Counted from the stretch's first letter, positions 25,854 to 35,747 are shown. The stretch is 64,000 nt of DNA from Marinoscillum luteum (GCF_044005705.1 NZ_JBIPKE010000015.1:1-64000); one strand, 5' to 3'. Notes: generated by a model from the sequence alone, not told the origin. A program made the numbers and translations.

Positions 25854-27112
25854 AGCATTTAATTAAATACATGAGCTTAGTGGGGATACTCCTGGTATCC
25901 TCGCATTTACAAGCTCAGGACAGTGATATATTGAGCACTTATCTGACAGAGGCAGCAGAAAACAATCCTGATGTAAAGGCCAGTTTTCAACGGTATTACG
26001 CTGCTCTGGAGAGGGTACCGCAGGTGGGAGCGCTTCCTGATCCCAAAGCAATGATAGGATATTTCATACTGCCCGTTGAGACTCGTGTAGGTCCCAGAAG
26101 ATTTGATGTTCAACTGAGTCAGGCGTTTCCCTGGTTCGGAACACTGGCAGCAAAAGAGGATCAGGCTTCCAAAGAGGCAGAGGCGCAGTACCAGGTTTTC
26201 TTAAAAACTAAGAACGACCTTTTCTACCAGGTAAAAGAAGCCTACTATCAACTTTATATCATTGATAAAAGTATCTCTATTACAAGAGGGTATCTGGATA
26301 TACTGGCCAGGGATGAGCGTGTTTCTTTAAACCGGGTGGAGGCTGGCAAAGCCACTACAGCTGATGTATTGAGGATTCAAATGGAAATAAAGGAGCGTAC
26401 TGCCGAGCTGGAATCATTTGTTGACAAAAGACAATCGGTGGCAGCCAGGCTTAATGCTTTGCTCAATAGAGAAGTGAATGAGGAACTAAGTGTCAGTCAG
26501 GAAATCATGGCTGATAGCGTTCAATCACAATACACTGCTTTGATTGACAGTGTTTTGCTTCACAACCCGGAGATCAACAGATTCCGAAAACAGCAGGAGG
26601 CGCTGGACAGCAAGATCAAGGTTGCCCAGAAATCGGGGCGGCCCTCATTCAGTCTTGGGTTAAGCTATGCAAATGTAACCCCAAGGACAGACACTGAGAT
26701 GAACATTCCCGGTGACGGTCAGGATATGCTCATGCCAATGGCAACTGTGAGTATCCCACTATTCCGAAAAAAGTACAGGGCTATGGTTGATGAAGCTACT
26801 TTTCAAAAAAACAGTTTGCAACAGGACATCCTCAATGTAGAGAATCAGTTGCAATCCAATCTTGTAGCAGCGATCAACCAGTACCGGGATGCACAGAGGA
26901 ATCTGAACCTATACGGGGAACTGACTCAGCAGGCAAATCAGACCCTTAATATCCTCACCGAAGCTTATGTGGGAGGTGAAGAGGACTATGAAGAGGTTCT
27001 CAGGATAGAACAGCAACTCTTACGCTATCAGCTTGGCCTGGAAAAGGCAAAAGCTGAAGTCAACATAGCCGTTGCATTGATTGACAAACTATTGGCAAAA
27101 AATATTCAATAA
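25850..27112 (+). CDS. cusC: TolC-family outer-membrane factor (CusC-like)
   Basis: 420 aa. The signal peptide ends SHLQAQ (about residue 23). Two repeats of long alpha-helices form the periplasmic tunnel (for example YQVKEAYYQLYIIDKSISI and the Gln-rich C-terminal helices), interrupted by short barrel strands such as RRFDVQLSQAFPWFGTL. It completes the Cus tripartite pump with the CusA and CusB genes on either side. Unlike the Czc system in this island, the channel here is a separate protein. Confidence 0.92.
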   Translation: MKHLIKYMSLVGILLVSSHLQAQDSDILSTYLTEAAENNPDVKASFQRYYAALERVPQVGALPDPKAMIGYFILPVETRVGPRRFDVQLSQAFPWFGTLAAKEDQASKEAEAQYQVFLKTKNDLFYQVKEAYYQLYIIDKSISITRGYLDILARDERVSLNRVEAGKATTADVLRIQMEIKERTAELESFVDKRQSVAARLNALLNREVNEELSVSQEIMADSVQSQYTALIDSVLLHNPEINRFRKQQEALDSKIKVAQKSGRPSFSLGLSYANVTPRTDTEMNIPGDGQDMLMPMATVSIPLFRKKYRAMVDEATFQKNSLQQDILNVENQLQSNLVAAINQYRDAQRNLNLYGELTQQANQTLNILTEAYVGGEEDYEEVLRIEQQLLRYQLGLEKAKAEVNIAVALIDKLLAKNIQ

Positions 27113-27118
27113 TCGAAA

Positions 27119-28978
27119 ATGACATCTAAGATGAAAAATATAAAAATAAACAAATCAAAGATCATCACCATAGCCGTGACTTTGGCTGTCGGGCTTGGAC
27201 TCGGCTGGATCCTTTTTGGCGGCTCATCAGGTAGTGAAATGTCTCATCAAGGGCATAGTCACGAAGCAGAGTCTGGTCAGGAGACCATTTGGACTTGTGC
27301 CATGCACCCGCAGATCAGACAAAACAAGCCAGGTCAGTGTCCAATATGTGGTATGGACCTGACTCCCCTGAATGAATCTGGATCTGAGGTGGATAATAAT
27401 TATACCTATCAAATGACCGAATCAGCCATGGCTCTGGCCAATGTACAGACTACCACTGTAGTGAAGGCAAATGAGGCAGTAAAAGAGATAATCCTCACTG
27501 GGAAAATCGAAGCTGATGAGCGAAGGATATATGAAATTCCGGCACACTTTCATGGACGGCTGGAGAAACTCTATGTGAATTTTACAGGGGAATACGTATC
27601 AAAAGGTGAGATATTGGCTTCAGTTTATTCCCCGGACCTGGTAACCGCTCAGCAGGAATTGCTGGAAGCCCTTCCGTACAAGGAGACTAATCCTGCACTG
27701 TTCAGAGCCGCACGGAGTAAACTCAAAAACTGGAAAATAGCCGATACTGAGATCGATAATATCGAACAATCAGGTGTGGTAAAAACCGAGCTACCCATAC
27801 GGGCACATCATGCCGGAGTAGTGAGAAAACGAAATGTTGCTGTGGGAGATCACGTCTCTATGGGCGACATCCTCTTTGAAGTCGTTGACCTGAGCCACTT
27901 ATGGGTAATGTTAGATGCCTATGAGCAGCACCTTCAATGGATAAACCTGGGCGACAAGGTAACCTTTACAGTTGCATCTATTCCTGGTGAAACTTTTGAA
28001 GCAAAAGTAACATTCATAGATCCGTTTATCAATCCTCATACACGGGTGGCCAAGGTGAGAGCAGAAGTAGGTAATCGAAACAGAAAGCTCAAGCCCGAAA
28101 TGTTTGTCAAAGGAATAATTAAAGCACGCCCTTCCAGTGATAAATCTGATGCGTTACTCATACCACAATCTGCCATACTGTGGACAGGAGCGAGATCACT
28201 TGTTTATGTAAAGAAAACAGAATATGAAAAACCAACTTTTGAATATCGGCAAGTAAAACTGGGAGCTCTAAGCGGAGATTATTTTGTAGTGAAAGAAGGC
28301 CTGTTTGAAGGAGAAGAAGTGGTTACCAATGGTACATTCAGTATTGATGCAGCAGCACAACTAAGCGGAAAGGCAAGCATGATGAATCCTGAAGGTGGAA
28401 GTTCTGGAGGTACAATGCCAGGAATGCCCGGCATGAAGATGGGCGAAGGTGCTAAAACGAAAAATAAACAGGTAAGTACCCAAAAAATGGTAGAGGGACA
28501 GGCTTACAGTTTTCGTGATCAGGCTCCAGCTGCTTTCAGAGGGCAGTTGGACGATGTTATTGATGCTTACCTCAGCCTAAAAAATGGTTTGATTGAAGGG
28601 GATGAAAATACAACTGCTAAATACAGTACCGCCTTATATAATGCCTTGCAAAAAGTAAACGGTGGTCTTTTGCAAGGAGATGCCGCGGCATTTTGGGAAG
28701 AAAAGAAAAGTTTTTTGATGCAGCATGCAAAACTCTGTAAGGAAGCACCCGCCATAGCCGGAAAACGTGAGAATTTCATCTACCTCTCGCAACCCCTCAT
28801 CAAACTGGTGGAGGCCTTTGGTCCTCGCGATGAAAAGCTCTACGTGGATTATTGCCCAATGGCCAATGATAATAAGGGAGCATTCTGGCTCAGTGAAACC
28901 AAAGAAATACGAAATCCTTTTATGTCAGAAGCCATGCGCTCCTGCGGGGAAGTAAAACAGGAAATACTGTCAAATTAA
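27119..28978 (+). CDS. cusB: CusB-type adaptor with heavy-metal-binding and DUF3347 domains
   Basis: 619-aa membrane-fusion protein. ATG 27119 is used; ATG 27131 is possible. After a TM anchor (about 13-33) comes a His stretch and a heavy-metal-binding domain (WTCAMHPQIRQNKPGQCPICGMDL, in two parts: CAMH and CPICGMDL). Lipoyl, hairpin and beta-barrel domains follow (about 95-415), then a Met/Gly-rich linker (GGTMPGMPGMKMG) and a C-terminal DUF3347 domain (about 455-615) ending VDYCPMANDNKGAFW and SCGEV. It presumably collects periplasmic Cu/Ag and loads CusA. Its DUF3347 domain is one of three in this locus. Confidence 0.92.
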   Translation: MTSKMKNIKINKSKIITIAVTLAVGLGLGWILFGGSSGSEMSHQGHSHEAESGQETIWTCAMHPQIRQNKPGQCPICGMDLTPLNESGSEVDNNYTYQMTESAMALANVQTTTVVKANEAVKEIILTGKIEADERRIYEIPAHFHGRLEKLYVNFTGEYVSKGEILASVYSPDLVTAQQELLEALPYKETNPALFRAARSKLKNWKIADTEIDNIEQSGVVKTELPIRAHHAGVVRKRNVAVGDHVSMGDILFEVVDLSHLWVMLDAYEQHLQWINLGDKVTFTVASIPGETFEAKVTFIDPFINPHTRVAKVRAEVGNRNRKLKPEMFVKGIIKARPSSDKSDALLIPQSAILWTGARSLVYVKKTEYEKPTFEYRQVKLGALSGDYFVVKEGLFEGEEVVTNGTFSIDAAAQLSGKASMMNPEGGSSGGTMPGMPGMKMGEGAKTKNKQVSTQKMVEGQAYSFRDQAPAAFRGQLDDVIDAYLSLKNGLIEGDENTTAKYSTALYNALQKVNGGLLQGDAAAFWEEKKSFLMQHAKLCKEAPAIAGKRENFIYLSQPLIKLVEAFGPRDEKLYVDYCPMANDNKGAFWLSETKEIRNPFMSEAMRSCGEVKQEILSN

Positions 28979-29001
28979 TCAATAAATAAAAATAAGAAAA
29001 A

Positions 29002-29379
29002 ATGAAAACGATAATGATTTTGGTTGTGTCAGCCATGCTGGCCACCACAGGGTTTAGTAAGCCAACCGACAAACAATTTGAAACAATCTCAAACATTCAG
29101 CAGACTGATAGCGCCACATTCAAAGTGTTCGGACAATGTGGAATGTGCAAAAAACGAATTGAAAAAGCTGCCAAACAATTGGATGGCGTGAGTGAGGCCA
29201 AATGGGATGTGGATTCAAAGGAGTTCACAGCTAGATATGATGCAGCTAAAGTTTCTGAGAAAGAAATACAGGAGAAAATAGCCAGCGTAGGTCATGATAC
29301 TGAAAAGGTCAAGGCCACAGATGAAGCTTACGGTACCCTTCCCGGTTGCTGTAAATATGATAGACCTGATACTAAATAA
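29002..29379 (+). CDS. Periplasmic HMA-domain metallochaperone
   Basis: 125 aa; signal peptide to about TGFSK (residue 20). The HMA fold spans about 37-105 with GQC46-G-M-C49-K-K. A C-terminal tail carries another Cys pair (LPGCCKYD). Copper chaperone is the likely role given its place between cusB and DUF3347 genes. Lies 23 bases after cusB. Confidence 0.8.
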   Translation: MKTIMILVVSAMLATTGFSKPTDKQFETISNIQQTDSATFKVFGQCGMCKKRIEKAAKQLDGVSEAKWDVDSKEFTARYDAAKVSEKEIQEKIASVGHDTEKVKATDEAYGTLPGCCKYDRPDTK

Positions 29380-29396
29380 ACAAAAACAGATACGAA

Positions 29397-29948
29397 GTGA
29401 AAAAATTAACAACCGGGATAATGATGATAGTAGCTATCGCATTATCCGTTCTGACAACTGCTTGTGGCAGCAATAATGGTGAAAACCAGAAGGGCATGAT
29501 GGAAAATATGAGTGAGGAAGATATGGGAGATATGATGGAAGGCGATAATGCAGAAAACATGCAAAGTGATATGTCTCCAATGACGGCTTCCTATATGGAC
29601 ATTACAAATGCCCTCGTATCCGATAATCCTGAAAAAGCTGGCATGGCTTCCAGCGAAATGATGGATATGGTGGAAATGGAGGACATGAAAAATGCGCTGA
29701 AAGCAATATCAGGATCAAATGATCTGAAAAAGCAAAGAATGGCTTTTAGCGAACTATCTAAACAAATGTATAACATGGCTCAATCTGGTGACATAAGTGA
29801 GACCATGTACTGGAACCATTGCCCGATGGCTATGAATGGAGATGGAGCCAACTGGCTTAGCATGAATGAAAAGATCAGCAATCCATACATGGGGCAAAAG
29901 ATGCCCGGATGCGGGTCAGTCCAGGAGACATTGAACAGTGGAAATTAA
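29397..29948 (+). CDS. DUF3347 lipoprotein, Met-rich
   Basis: 183 aa from GTG 29397. The lipobox is LTTAC (Cys23). Residues about 30-65 are extremely rich in Met, Asp and Glu (MMENMSEEDMGDMMEGDN), apt for Cu(I). The DUF3347 domain (about 65-180) ends with MYWNHCPMAMNGDGANW and MPGCGS, whose Cys, Met and His are likely ligands. Its last 40 residues are almost identical to those of the next gene product. Inferred periplasmic copper buffer. Confidence 0.8.
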   Translation: MKKLTTGIMMIVAIALSVLTTACGSNNGENQKGMMENMSEEDMGDMMEGDNAENMQSDMSPMTASYMDITNALVSDNPEKAGMASSEMMDMVEMEDMKNALKAISGSNDLKKQRMAFSELSKQMYNMAQSGDISETMYWNHCPMAMNGDGANWLSMNEKISNPYMGQKMPGCGSVQETLNSGN

Positions 29949-29983
29949 TTCAATTGCTTTTAAGTAATAAAAACAGTAAAAAG

Positions 29984-30802
29984 ATGAAAAAGAATATTTT
30001 CCTCAGCATTGCATTCCTGATAGGGATGCTGCTGGCAGCACAAGTACTGGTGGCTCAGCCAGCCAGTGACAAAACAGCGCAGCGCCTTCTCCACATCAAT
30101 GGTAAAGGCGAGGTACTTCGAGGTGGAACCAAACTCGGGTACATCAGTAAAGAAGATATAGTCTTCAATAACCAGAACCAGAAATTGGGCTTTATCAAAG
30201 GTGGCAGGGTCTACGATGCGGAAGGCAATTCCTTAGGTAAAGCCAAAAAGGGTGGCCAGTATTACAATAATAACGGGGTGTTTGTCCTGGAAGTCAGTGG
30301 TAATAACGAAAAATGCAGGATACTAGACGCCAGAGGGCATACGATTGGTTACGTGCATAGAAATTACAAGCTTCACGCCTGTGCAGTGCATTGCTTCTTC
30401 AAAGAGCAGAAAATTGAAGAAGATCTTGCGGCCATCCTGGCAGGCTACATGAATATTGAAAATGCCCTTGTCAACGATGATTATAAGGCTGCTCAGCAAA
30501 ATGCTCAAGAGTTGAGCTCAACGGCCTTGAATGAAACTTCTGTAAAAAATACCCTGGAACAGTTGTCAGGCTCTGCTGACATAAGTGATCAGCGAAAGCA
30601 TTTTGCCGCATTGTCCAAAGAGCTTTACACGGTTTTTAAGGATATCGATCTGCAAGGCAACACCCTTTACTGGAACAATTGTCATATGGCCATGAATGGC
30701 GAAGGAGCCAACTGGCTTAGCATGAATGAAAAGATCAGTAATCCATACATGGGGCAAAAGATGCCTGGCTGTGGATCCGTGCAGGAGACATTAAATAAAT
30801 AA
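29984..30802 (+). CDS. DUF3347 protein with N-terminal GK/GY repeat domain
   Basis: 272 aa from ATG 29984, which opens a clear signal peptide (to about LVAQP, residue 25). Residues about 35-135 form a repetitive domain of short turns (G-x-x-L-G-Y-I, G-F-I-K-G, G-K-A-K-K-G, G-Y-V-H), ending with HACAVHC. A DUF3347 domain follows (about 150-270) with LYWNNCHMAMNGEGANW. The 3' end shares 62 bases, one mismatch, with the preceding gene. Likely a periplasmic Cu-binding protein; the repeat domain's role is unknown. Confidence 0.75.
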   Translation: MKKNIFLSIAFLIGMLLAAQVLVAQPASDKTAQRLLHINGKGEVLRGGTKLGYISKEDIVFNNQNQKLGFIKGGRVYDAEGNSLGKAKKGGQYYNNNGVFVLEVSGNNEKCRILDARGHTIGYVHRNYKLHACAVHCFFKEQKIEEDLAAILAGYMNIENALVNDDYKAAQQNAQELSSTALNETSVKNTLEQLSGSADISDQRKHFAALSKELYTVFKDIDLQGNTLYWNNCHMAMNGEGANWLSMNEKISNPYMGQKMPGCGSVQETLNK

Positions 30803-30877
30803 TCAAGTCCTGCTGAAGAGTGGGTTGTTCAATCAGAACTCTTTCCACTCTTCTGACAGGCACAATAAAGTCATAAT

Positions 30878-31411
30878 ATGGTGGAAAACCGGGCATATAG
30901 AAGAAACCAAAAAAAGAAAGATCAGAGAAAACCTGTTAGTTCCTCTCTGAAAGAGAGGTTGTTCGCATACATTTTCCTTGGATCACTTGTCCTGATAGCC
31001 ACTTTTCTTGGTTTCTACATTTTTATGCCTGGCATTTTCAATGCTCAATCGTATCAGCCAATGCCTAACAAAAATGAAGTCTTGGATCATTCCTTTGTCT
31101 GCATGGTGAACAACAGCTATAAAGGTAGAGAAATGATACCTGTATTCATTGGCGATAAAACATATTATGGATGTTGTCCGAGTTGTGAACAGAAACTAAA
31201 AAACCGTCCGCACCTATACCATGTGAATGATCCCCTTACAGGTGAAACCGTAGACAAAGCAAACGCTTTCATAACTTTTGACCCCAAAAGATACCCGCGA
31301 GTACTCTATTTCAAATCACTACAAAATGCAGAAACGTATCTTGATGTGGATTTGGAAATACCAGAAGACACAACACAAACAAAACCTAATGAACAAAATC
31401 AATTTAAGTAA
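30878..31411 (+). CDS. Membrane-anchored TRASH-like metal-binding protein
   Basis: 177 aa. A basic N-terminus (RRNQKKKDQRK) precedes one TM segment (about 29-50). The exported part has SFVCMVNNSYKG and then YYGCCPSCEQKL, a TRASH/YHS-like Cys arrangement, then a conserved-looking DPKRYPRVLYFKS stretch. TRASH domains bind Cu or other soft metals. The start at ATG 30878 puts the positive charges ahead of the TM, giving an N-in topology. Precise role unknown. Confidence 0.65.
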   Translation: MVENRAYRRNQKKKDQRKPVSSSLKERLFAYIFLGSLVLIATFLGFYIFMPGIFNAQSYQPMPNKNEVLDHSFVCMVNNSYKGREMIPVFIGDKTYYGCCPSCEQKLKNRPHLYHVNDPLTGETVDKANAFITFDPKRYPRVLYFKSLQNAETYLDVDLEIPEDTTQTKPNEQNQFK

Positions 31412-31412
31412 T

Positions 31413-31820
31413 ATGAGAAGAATCAATCTGTTCGTATTCACAGCGCTGCTTGCTCTGCTATTAGCTTCCTGCAGCAGTGTAAACGAAGTAGAAAAATTAA
31501 AAGCAGAGGTAATGGAAGTACACGATGAGGTAATGCCGGAAATGGGCAATCTGATGAACCTAAAAAAACAGTTGAAAGATAAGATCGCCTATCCAGACAG
31601 CATTGGAGGCAGTGCAGAAGAGTTGGATCGGTTGATTCATAATCTTGAAGCAGCAGATGAGTCCATGATGGAGTGGATGCGAAACTACAAAGACCCTTCA
31701 CCGGAAATGAGCGAAGAGGAGGCCTTGAAGTATTTGCAGAATAAAATGGAAAGCATCAGGGAAGTAAAACAAAAAATCAATTCCAGCAAGGCAGCAGCCG
31801 AAGCAGTTCTTAACCAATAA
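31413..31820 (+). CDS. Small coiled-coil lipoprotein
   Basis: 135 aa from ATG 31413, two bases after the previous stop. The lipobox is LLASC (Cys19). The mature chain is nearly all helical and charged, with several Met and no Cys (EVMEVHDEVMPEMGNLMNL, MMEWMRNY, MEDS-like runs). Proteins of this shape occur beside SCO and CopA genes in Flavobacteria and relatives; a copper-buffering role through Met/His is possible but unproven. Confidence 0.65.
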   Translation: MRRINLFVFTALLALLLASCSSVNEVEKLKAEVMEVHDEVMPEMGNLMNLKKQLKDKIAYPDSIGGSAEELDRLIHNLEAADESMMEWMRNYKDPSPEMSEEEALKYLQNKMESIREVKQKINSSKAAAEAVLNQ

Positions 31821-31830
31821 AATTCATCCC

Positions 31831-32466
31831 ATGATATCAAAATTATCCTTACTATTTGTCCTGTCAATGATCATATTGACGATAGCCTGTCAACAAAAGG
31901 AAAAACAACTGCCCATTCTTGGTAAAAAAGAGGTGGTTGAAAACGGAGCTTCCGCTGATACTGTATACCATACCATTCCGGATTTCAAATTCATTGATCA
32001 GGACAGCAATACAGTTACGCAAAAGACTTTTGATAACAAGATATACATTGCCGACTTCTTTTTTACCACCTGTCCTACCATTTGCCCAGTGATGAAAACT
32101 CAGATGCTTCGGGTTTACGAAAAGTACAATGATAATCCTGAGATTGCATTCTTATCACATACCATCGATCCTAAGCATGATACTGTTGGGGTATTGAAAG
32201 AATATGCTGATCGCCTGGGAATTAGTAGTGATCAATGGCACATGGTCACTGGCGCCCGAGATAAGATTTTTGAAATAGCCCAAAGTCATTACATGGTCAG
32301 TGCTCATGAAGACCCTTCCGCTCCTGGTGGGGCTGTCCACAGTGGGGCTTTTATACTAATCGACAAGCAAAAACGGATCAGAGGATATTATGATGGCACC
32401 AAAGAAGAGGAGGTAAATCAACTGATTGAAGATATCCCACTTCTAATTCAAACAAAAAGCAATTAA
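31831..32466 (+). CDS. SCO1/SenC-family copper chaperone
   Basis: 211-aa lipoprotein (lipobox LTIAC, Cys20) with a thioredoxin-like fold. The copper site is C81-P-T-I-C85 together with H170 in GAVHSGAFILID. In known relatives SCO proteins deliver copper to the CuA site of cytochrome oxidase or handle disulfides; in a resistance cluster it may serve envelope copper sequestration. Separated by one base from the copper ATPase gene. Confidence 0.92.
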   Translation: MISKLSLLFVLSMIILTIACQQKEKQLPILGKKEVVENGASADTVYHTIPDFKFIDQDSNTVTQKTFDNKIYIADFFFTTCPTICPVMKTQMLRVYEKYNDNPEIAFLSHTIDPKHDTVGVLKEYADRLGISSDQWHMVTGARDKIFEIAQSHYMVSAHEDPSAPGGAVHSGAFILIDKQKRIRGYYDGTKEEEVNQLIEDIPLLIQTKSN

Positions 32467-32467
32467 C

Positions 32468-34756
32468 ATGGAACATAATCACAAGCATACAACAGAACAA
32501 AGTGTATCGAACAAATCACTTTCATCCAACGGACAATATTATTGCCCCATGCTCTGCGAGGGGGATAAAAAGTACGATCAGCCCGGTGATTGCCCCGTTT
32601 GCGGTATGGATCTGGTAAGAGAAGAAAAGACTGCCCAATCAGACAAAACGCAATATACCTGTCCGATGCACCCTGAAGTAGAGCAGGATCATCCTGGCTC
32701 ATGTCCTAAATGTGGCATGGATCTGGAACCCAAGGAGGTATCAGATGATGCTGATGATGGCGAGCAAAAGGCTTATAGACGCCAGCTAAATAAGTTTTGG
32801 GTAGCTATGATATTCACCATACCCGTTGTTTTCATAGCAATGAGTGATTATATCGGCATTTCTCTTGCAATGATTGCTAGTGAAACCACCTGGGGTTGGG
32901 TAGAATTTGCACTATCCACCCCGGTAGTTTTTTATTCATGCCGTGAGTTTTTTGTGCGTGGCTACCGCTCAGTGATCAATAAGTCACCCAACATGTGGAC
33001 GCTGATTTCTTTGGGGGCCGGAGCGGCCTACCTATTCAGCATTATCGCATTGGTTTTTCCTGATATATTCCCCGATCAGTTTAAATCGGAAGGTGGGGCT
33101 GTGCACTTGTACTTTGAGGCGGCTACAGTGATCCTGACACTCATCCTTTTAGGACAGGTACTGGAAGCTCGAGCGCGAGGAAAAACCAATTCGGCCATCC
33201 GTGAACTGCTCAACCTGGTGCCACCGGAGGCTACTGTTATCCGTGATGGGGAAGAAAAAGTAATCCCACTGGAGCATGTTACACTTAATGACATCATCAA
33301 AATAAAGCCTGGTGAAAAAATACCAGTTGATGGAGAAATTACGTCAGGAAAAAGCACCCTAGATGAAAGCATGATTACTGGAGAGCCAGTGCCGGTAAAG
33401 AAAACTGAAGGAGATGAAGTAATTGGCGGTACGATCAATGGTACCGGCACATTCCAAATGAAAGCCCTGAAAGTGGGAAGCGACACTTTGCTCTCCCAGA
33501 TCATCGATATGGTCAACAAGGCCAGCCGCACCAAAGCCCCCATTCAAAATCTGGCCGACAAGGTGTCCGGCTATTTTGTGCCAGTAGTAGTGGTTATAGC
33601 CATTATTTCATTTATAGTCTGGACTGTTTGGGGGCCAGACCCTGCCCTGGTTTATGCCTTTACCAGTGCGGTTACCGTGTTGATTATCGCCTGTCCGTGT
33701 GCTTTGGGATTGGCTACACCAATGTCTATCATGGTGGGCACAGGAAAAGGTGCCAAGCAAGGAGTGTTGGTTAAAGATGCCCGTGCCATAGAAGAAATGC
33801 ATAAGGTCACTACCTTGGTGATTGACAAGACCGGCACCATCACTCAGGGTAAGCCTGCCCTGCAGCAAGTCCAGTCTTACGGTGACCAGTATTCTGATGA
33901 AGAACTGCTCAAGCTGGTTGCTTCATTAGAAAACAACAGTGAGCACCCACTGGCGCATGCCATCATATCAGGAGCCGAAGCGCAAGGTATCAAAACCTTG
34001 GACGTGAGTAATTTCGATTCCATCACCGGTAAAGGAATAACCGGTACAATTGATGGAAGGCAGGTAGCGATTGGCAACCGCAGGTTGCTGGAGCAGTTGG
34101 AAGTAAAAACTGATGAGCAATTTTTAGATGAAGTAACCAAAAGGCAATCAGAAGGCGAAACCGTGATGTTTGTCATCATCGATCAATTGCTGGCCGGTTA
34201 TATCAGTGTGGCAGATCCCATCAAGGAAGCCTCTGCTTCTGCCATTAAAACTTTACAGGATCAGGGGCTGGAGGTGATCATGCTTACCGGGGACAATAAA
34301 AACACCGCTAAGGCCGTAGCTGACAAGCTGGGCTTGGATGGTTATGAAGCTGACCTTTTGCCCGAAAACAAATATGAAAAAGTGAAAGCCCTGCAACAAC
34401 AAGGCAAAAAAGTAGCCATGGCCGGAGATGGCATCAATGATGCCCCGGCCCTGGCACAAGCCGATGTGGGAATCGCCATGGGAACCGGTACCGATGTAGC
34501 CATAGAAAGCGCCAGCCTTACGCTGGTGAAAGGTGAACTTGACGGAATTGTTCGGGCCAGAAAGCTCAGTACGGATGTGATGCGTAATATTAAGCAAAAC
34601 CTATTCTTTGCTTTCATATACAATGCGCTATGTGTCCCAATTGCAGCTGGAATATTATTTCCCTTTTTTGGATTGCTTTTAAGTCCGATGCTTGCCGCAG
34701 CGGCGATGAGCCTGAGCTCGATAAGTGTGATAGGTAATAGTTTGAGATTGAGGTAA
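32468..34756 (+). CDS. copA: Copper-translocating P1B-type ATPase with two HMBD domains
   Basis: 762-aa exporter. The N-terminus is His-rich and has two heavy-metal-binding domains (CPMLCEGD then CPVCGMDL; CPMHPE then CPKCGMDL) instead of HMA domains. About eight TM helices surround the ion site C409-P-C411-ALG. Other motifs: phosphorylation loop D453-K-T-G-T, TGE-type actuator (MITGEPVP), SEHPLAHAI nucleotide loop, and GDGINDAPAL. The C-terminal TM residues (YNALCVPIAAG, then MSLSSISVIGNSLRLR) fit the Cu(I) class. Last gene of the copper block. Confidence 0.95.
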   Translation: MEHNHKHTTEQSVSNKSLSSNGQYYCPMLCEGDKKYDQPGDCPVCGMDLVREEKTAQSDKTQYTCPMHPEVEQDHPGSCPKCGMDLEPKEVSDDADDGEQKAYRRQLNKFWVAMIFTIPVVFIAMSDYIGISLAMIASETTWGWVEFALSTPVVFYSCREFFVRGYRSVINKSPNMWTLISLGAGAAYLFSIIALVFPDIFPDQFKSEGGAVHLYFEAATVILTLILLGQVLEARARGKTNSAIRELLNLVPPEATVIRDGEEKVIPLEHVTLNDIIKIKPGEKIPVDGEITSGKSTLDESMITGEPVPVKKTEGDEVIGGTINGTGTFQMKALKVGSDTLLSQIIDMVNKASRTKAPIQNLADKVSGYFVPVVVVIAIISFIVWTVWGPDPALVYAFTSAVTVLIIACPCALGLATPMSIMVGTGKGAKQGVLVKDARAIEEMHKVTTLVIDKTGTITQGKPALQQVQSYGDQYSDEELLKLVASLENNSEHPLAHAIISGAEAQGIKTLDVSNFDSITGKGITGTIDGRQVAIGNRRLLEQLEVKTDEQFLDEVTKRQSEGETVMFVIIDQLLAGYISVADPIKEASASAIKTLQDQGLEVIMLTGDNKNTAKAVADKLGLDGYEADLLPENKYEKVKALQQQGKKVAMAGDGINDAPALAQADVGIAMGTGTDVAIESASLTLVKGELDGIVRARKLSTDVMRNIKQNLFFAFIYNALCVPIAAGILFPFFGLLLSPMLAAAAMSLSSISVIGNSLRLR

Positions 34757-34827
34757 GCTCATGAGAGAAATGAAGAATTAACAGATTATCTCCTCCCTTT
34801 GTAAAAGTGATTTTGAAAACATACACG

Positions 34828-34846
34828 AGCCTGAAGCATCCAGGCT
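34828..34846. terminator. Weak hairpin between copper block and rteC
   Basis: AGCCTG-AAGCATC-CAGGCT, perfect 6-base arms, 72 bases after the copA stop. There is no T-tract, so it is a poor intrinsic terminator; it may only slow or process the transcript. Confidence 0.3.
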
Positions 34847-34898
34847 AATCAACCAGTGAAAAACCGTATAGCGTGCTACTCACAATCTTAAACATTAA

Positions 34899-35747
34899 AT
34901 GTTAGAGGATTATAACGAAACATACGAAGATTTAGAGGACAAACTTAGAATGATCGATCTAGAGGAAGATAACCTCCTCAAAAAATCAGAGCTGAGCTTT
35001 CAAATAGCCCTAATTGCCATTAATAGGTTACGAGATGACTTAACTAAAAACCCTGTAGATTCTCAAGCCAGTGAAATTCTCTTTTTCAAGGAAATCAAAC
35101 CGAAATTCGTCAGTAAGCTAATCTACCATCTTAGTGTGTTCAATATTGAAACCAACAAGCCGAATGGAGGTATCAAAGTAAGACGTAAATACTATCACAA
35201 TGAACTTGACAAACTGAAACGATATTTTGATGATAATCTGGAATTTTACCGCTACTACCGTACTCACAGTAATTACTTGGATCACAAATACTTTGTCAGG
35301 GGCAAACAGGACATAAGGTTAACGCTTGACTCTTTCTTCTTTGAAACTGACCCGAACTTCTCAACTAGCCATGATTTTAAGGTTTCCAACATCCTGGCCA
35401 ACGACCTGCTTAACGTCTATTTGGAAGATGAATTGAATAAACTGGATATGAGGGACTTAAGTAATGGAAGGTCACAAGGTGAACAGAAGGGGAAACTAAC
35501 ATGGACAGATTCCAAAGTAGCGCTAATCGAGTTGATGTATGCCTTGCAAGCCCGTGGAGTATTTAACAACGGAATAGCCGATCTAAAAGAAATCGTAGCA
35601 TTTTTTGAAGATACCTTCGGTATCGAGGTGGGCCAATATCACCGCACATTTCTCGAAATCCGCATACGTAAGACCGGGCGCACTAAATTTCTAGATTCTC
35701 TAAGGGATAGTTTGACCCGAAGGATGGATGAAGTTGATGATAAATAA
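34899..35747 (+). CDS. RteC-family mobile-element protein
   Basis: 282 aa. The C-terminal half matches RteC, the regulator of excision in Bacteroides conjugative transposons: YYRTHSNYLDHKYFVRG, KLTWTDSKVALIELMYALQARGVFN (quoted here in part) and YHRTFLEIRIRKTGRTKFLDSL. RteC normally switches on excision and transfer genes. Its position at the junction between the metal cargo and the backbone genes fits a role in mobilising the island. No two-component RteA/RteB pair is seen nearby. Confidence 0.88.
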   Translation: MLEDYNETYEDLEDKLRMIDLEEDNLLKKSELSFQIALIAINRLRDDLTKNPVDSQASEILFFKEIKPKFVSKLIYHLSVFNIETNKPNGGIKVRRKYYHNELDKLKRYFDDNLEFYRYYRTHSNYLDHKYFVRGKQDIRLTLDSFFFETDPNFSTSHDFKVSNILANDLLNVYLEDELNKLDMRDLSNGRSQGEQKGKLTWTDSKVALIELMYALQARGVFNNGIADLKEIVAFFEDTFGIEVGQYHRTFLEIRIRKTGRTKFLDSLRDSLTRRMDEVDDK

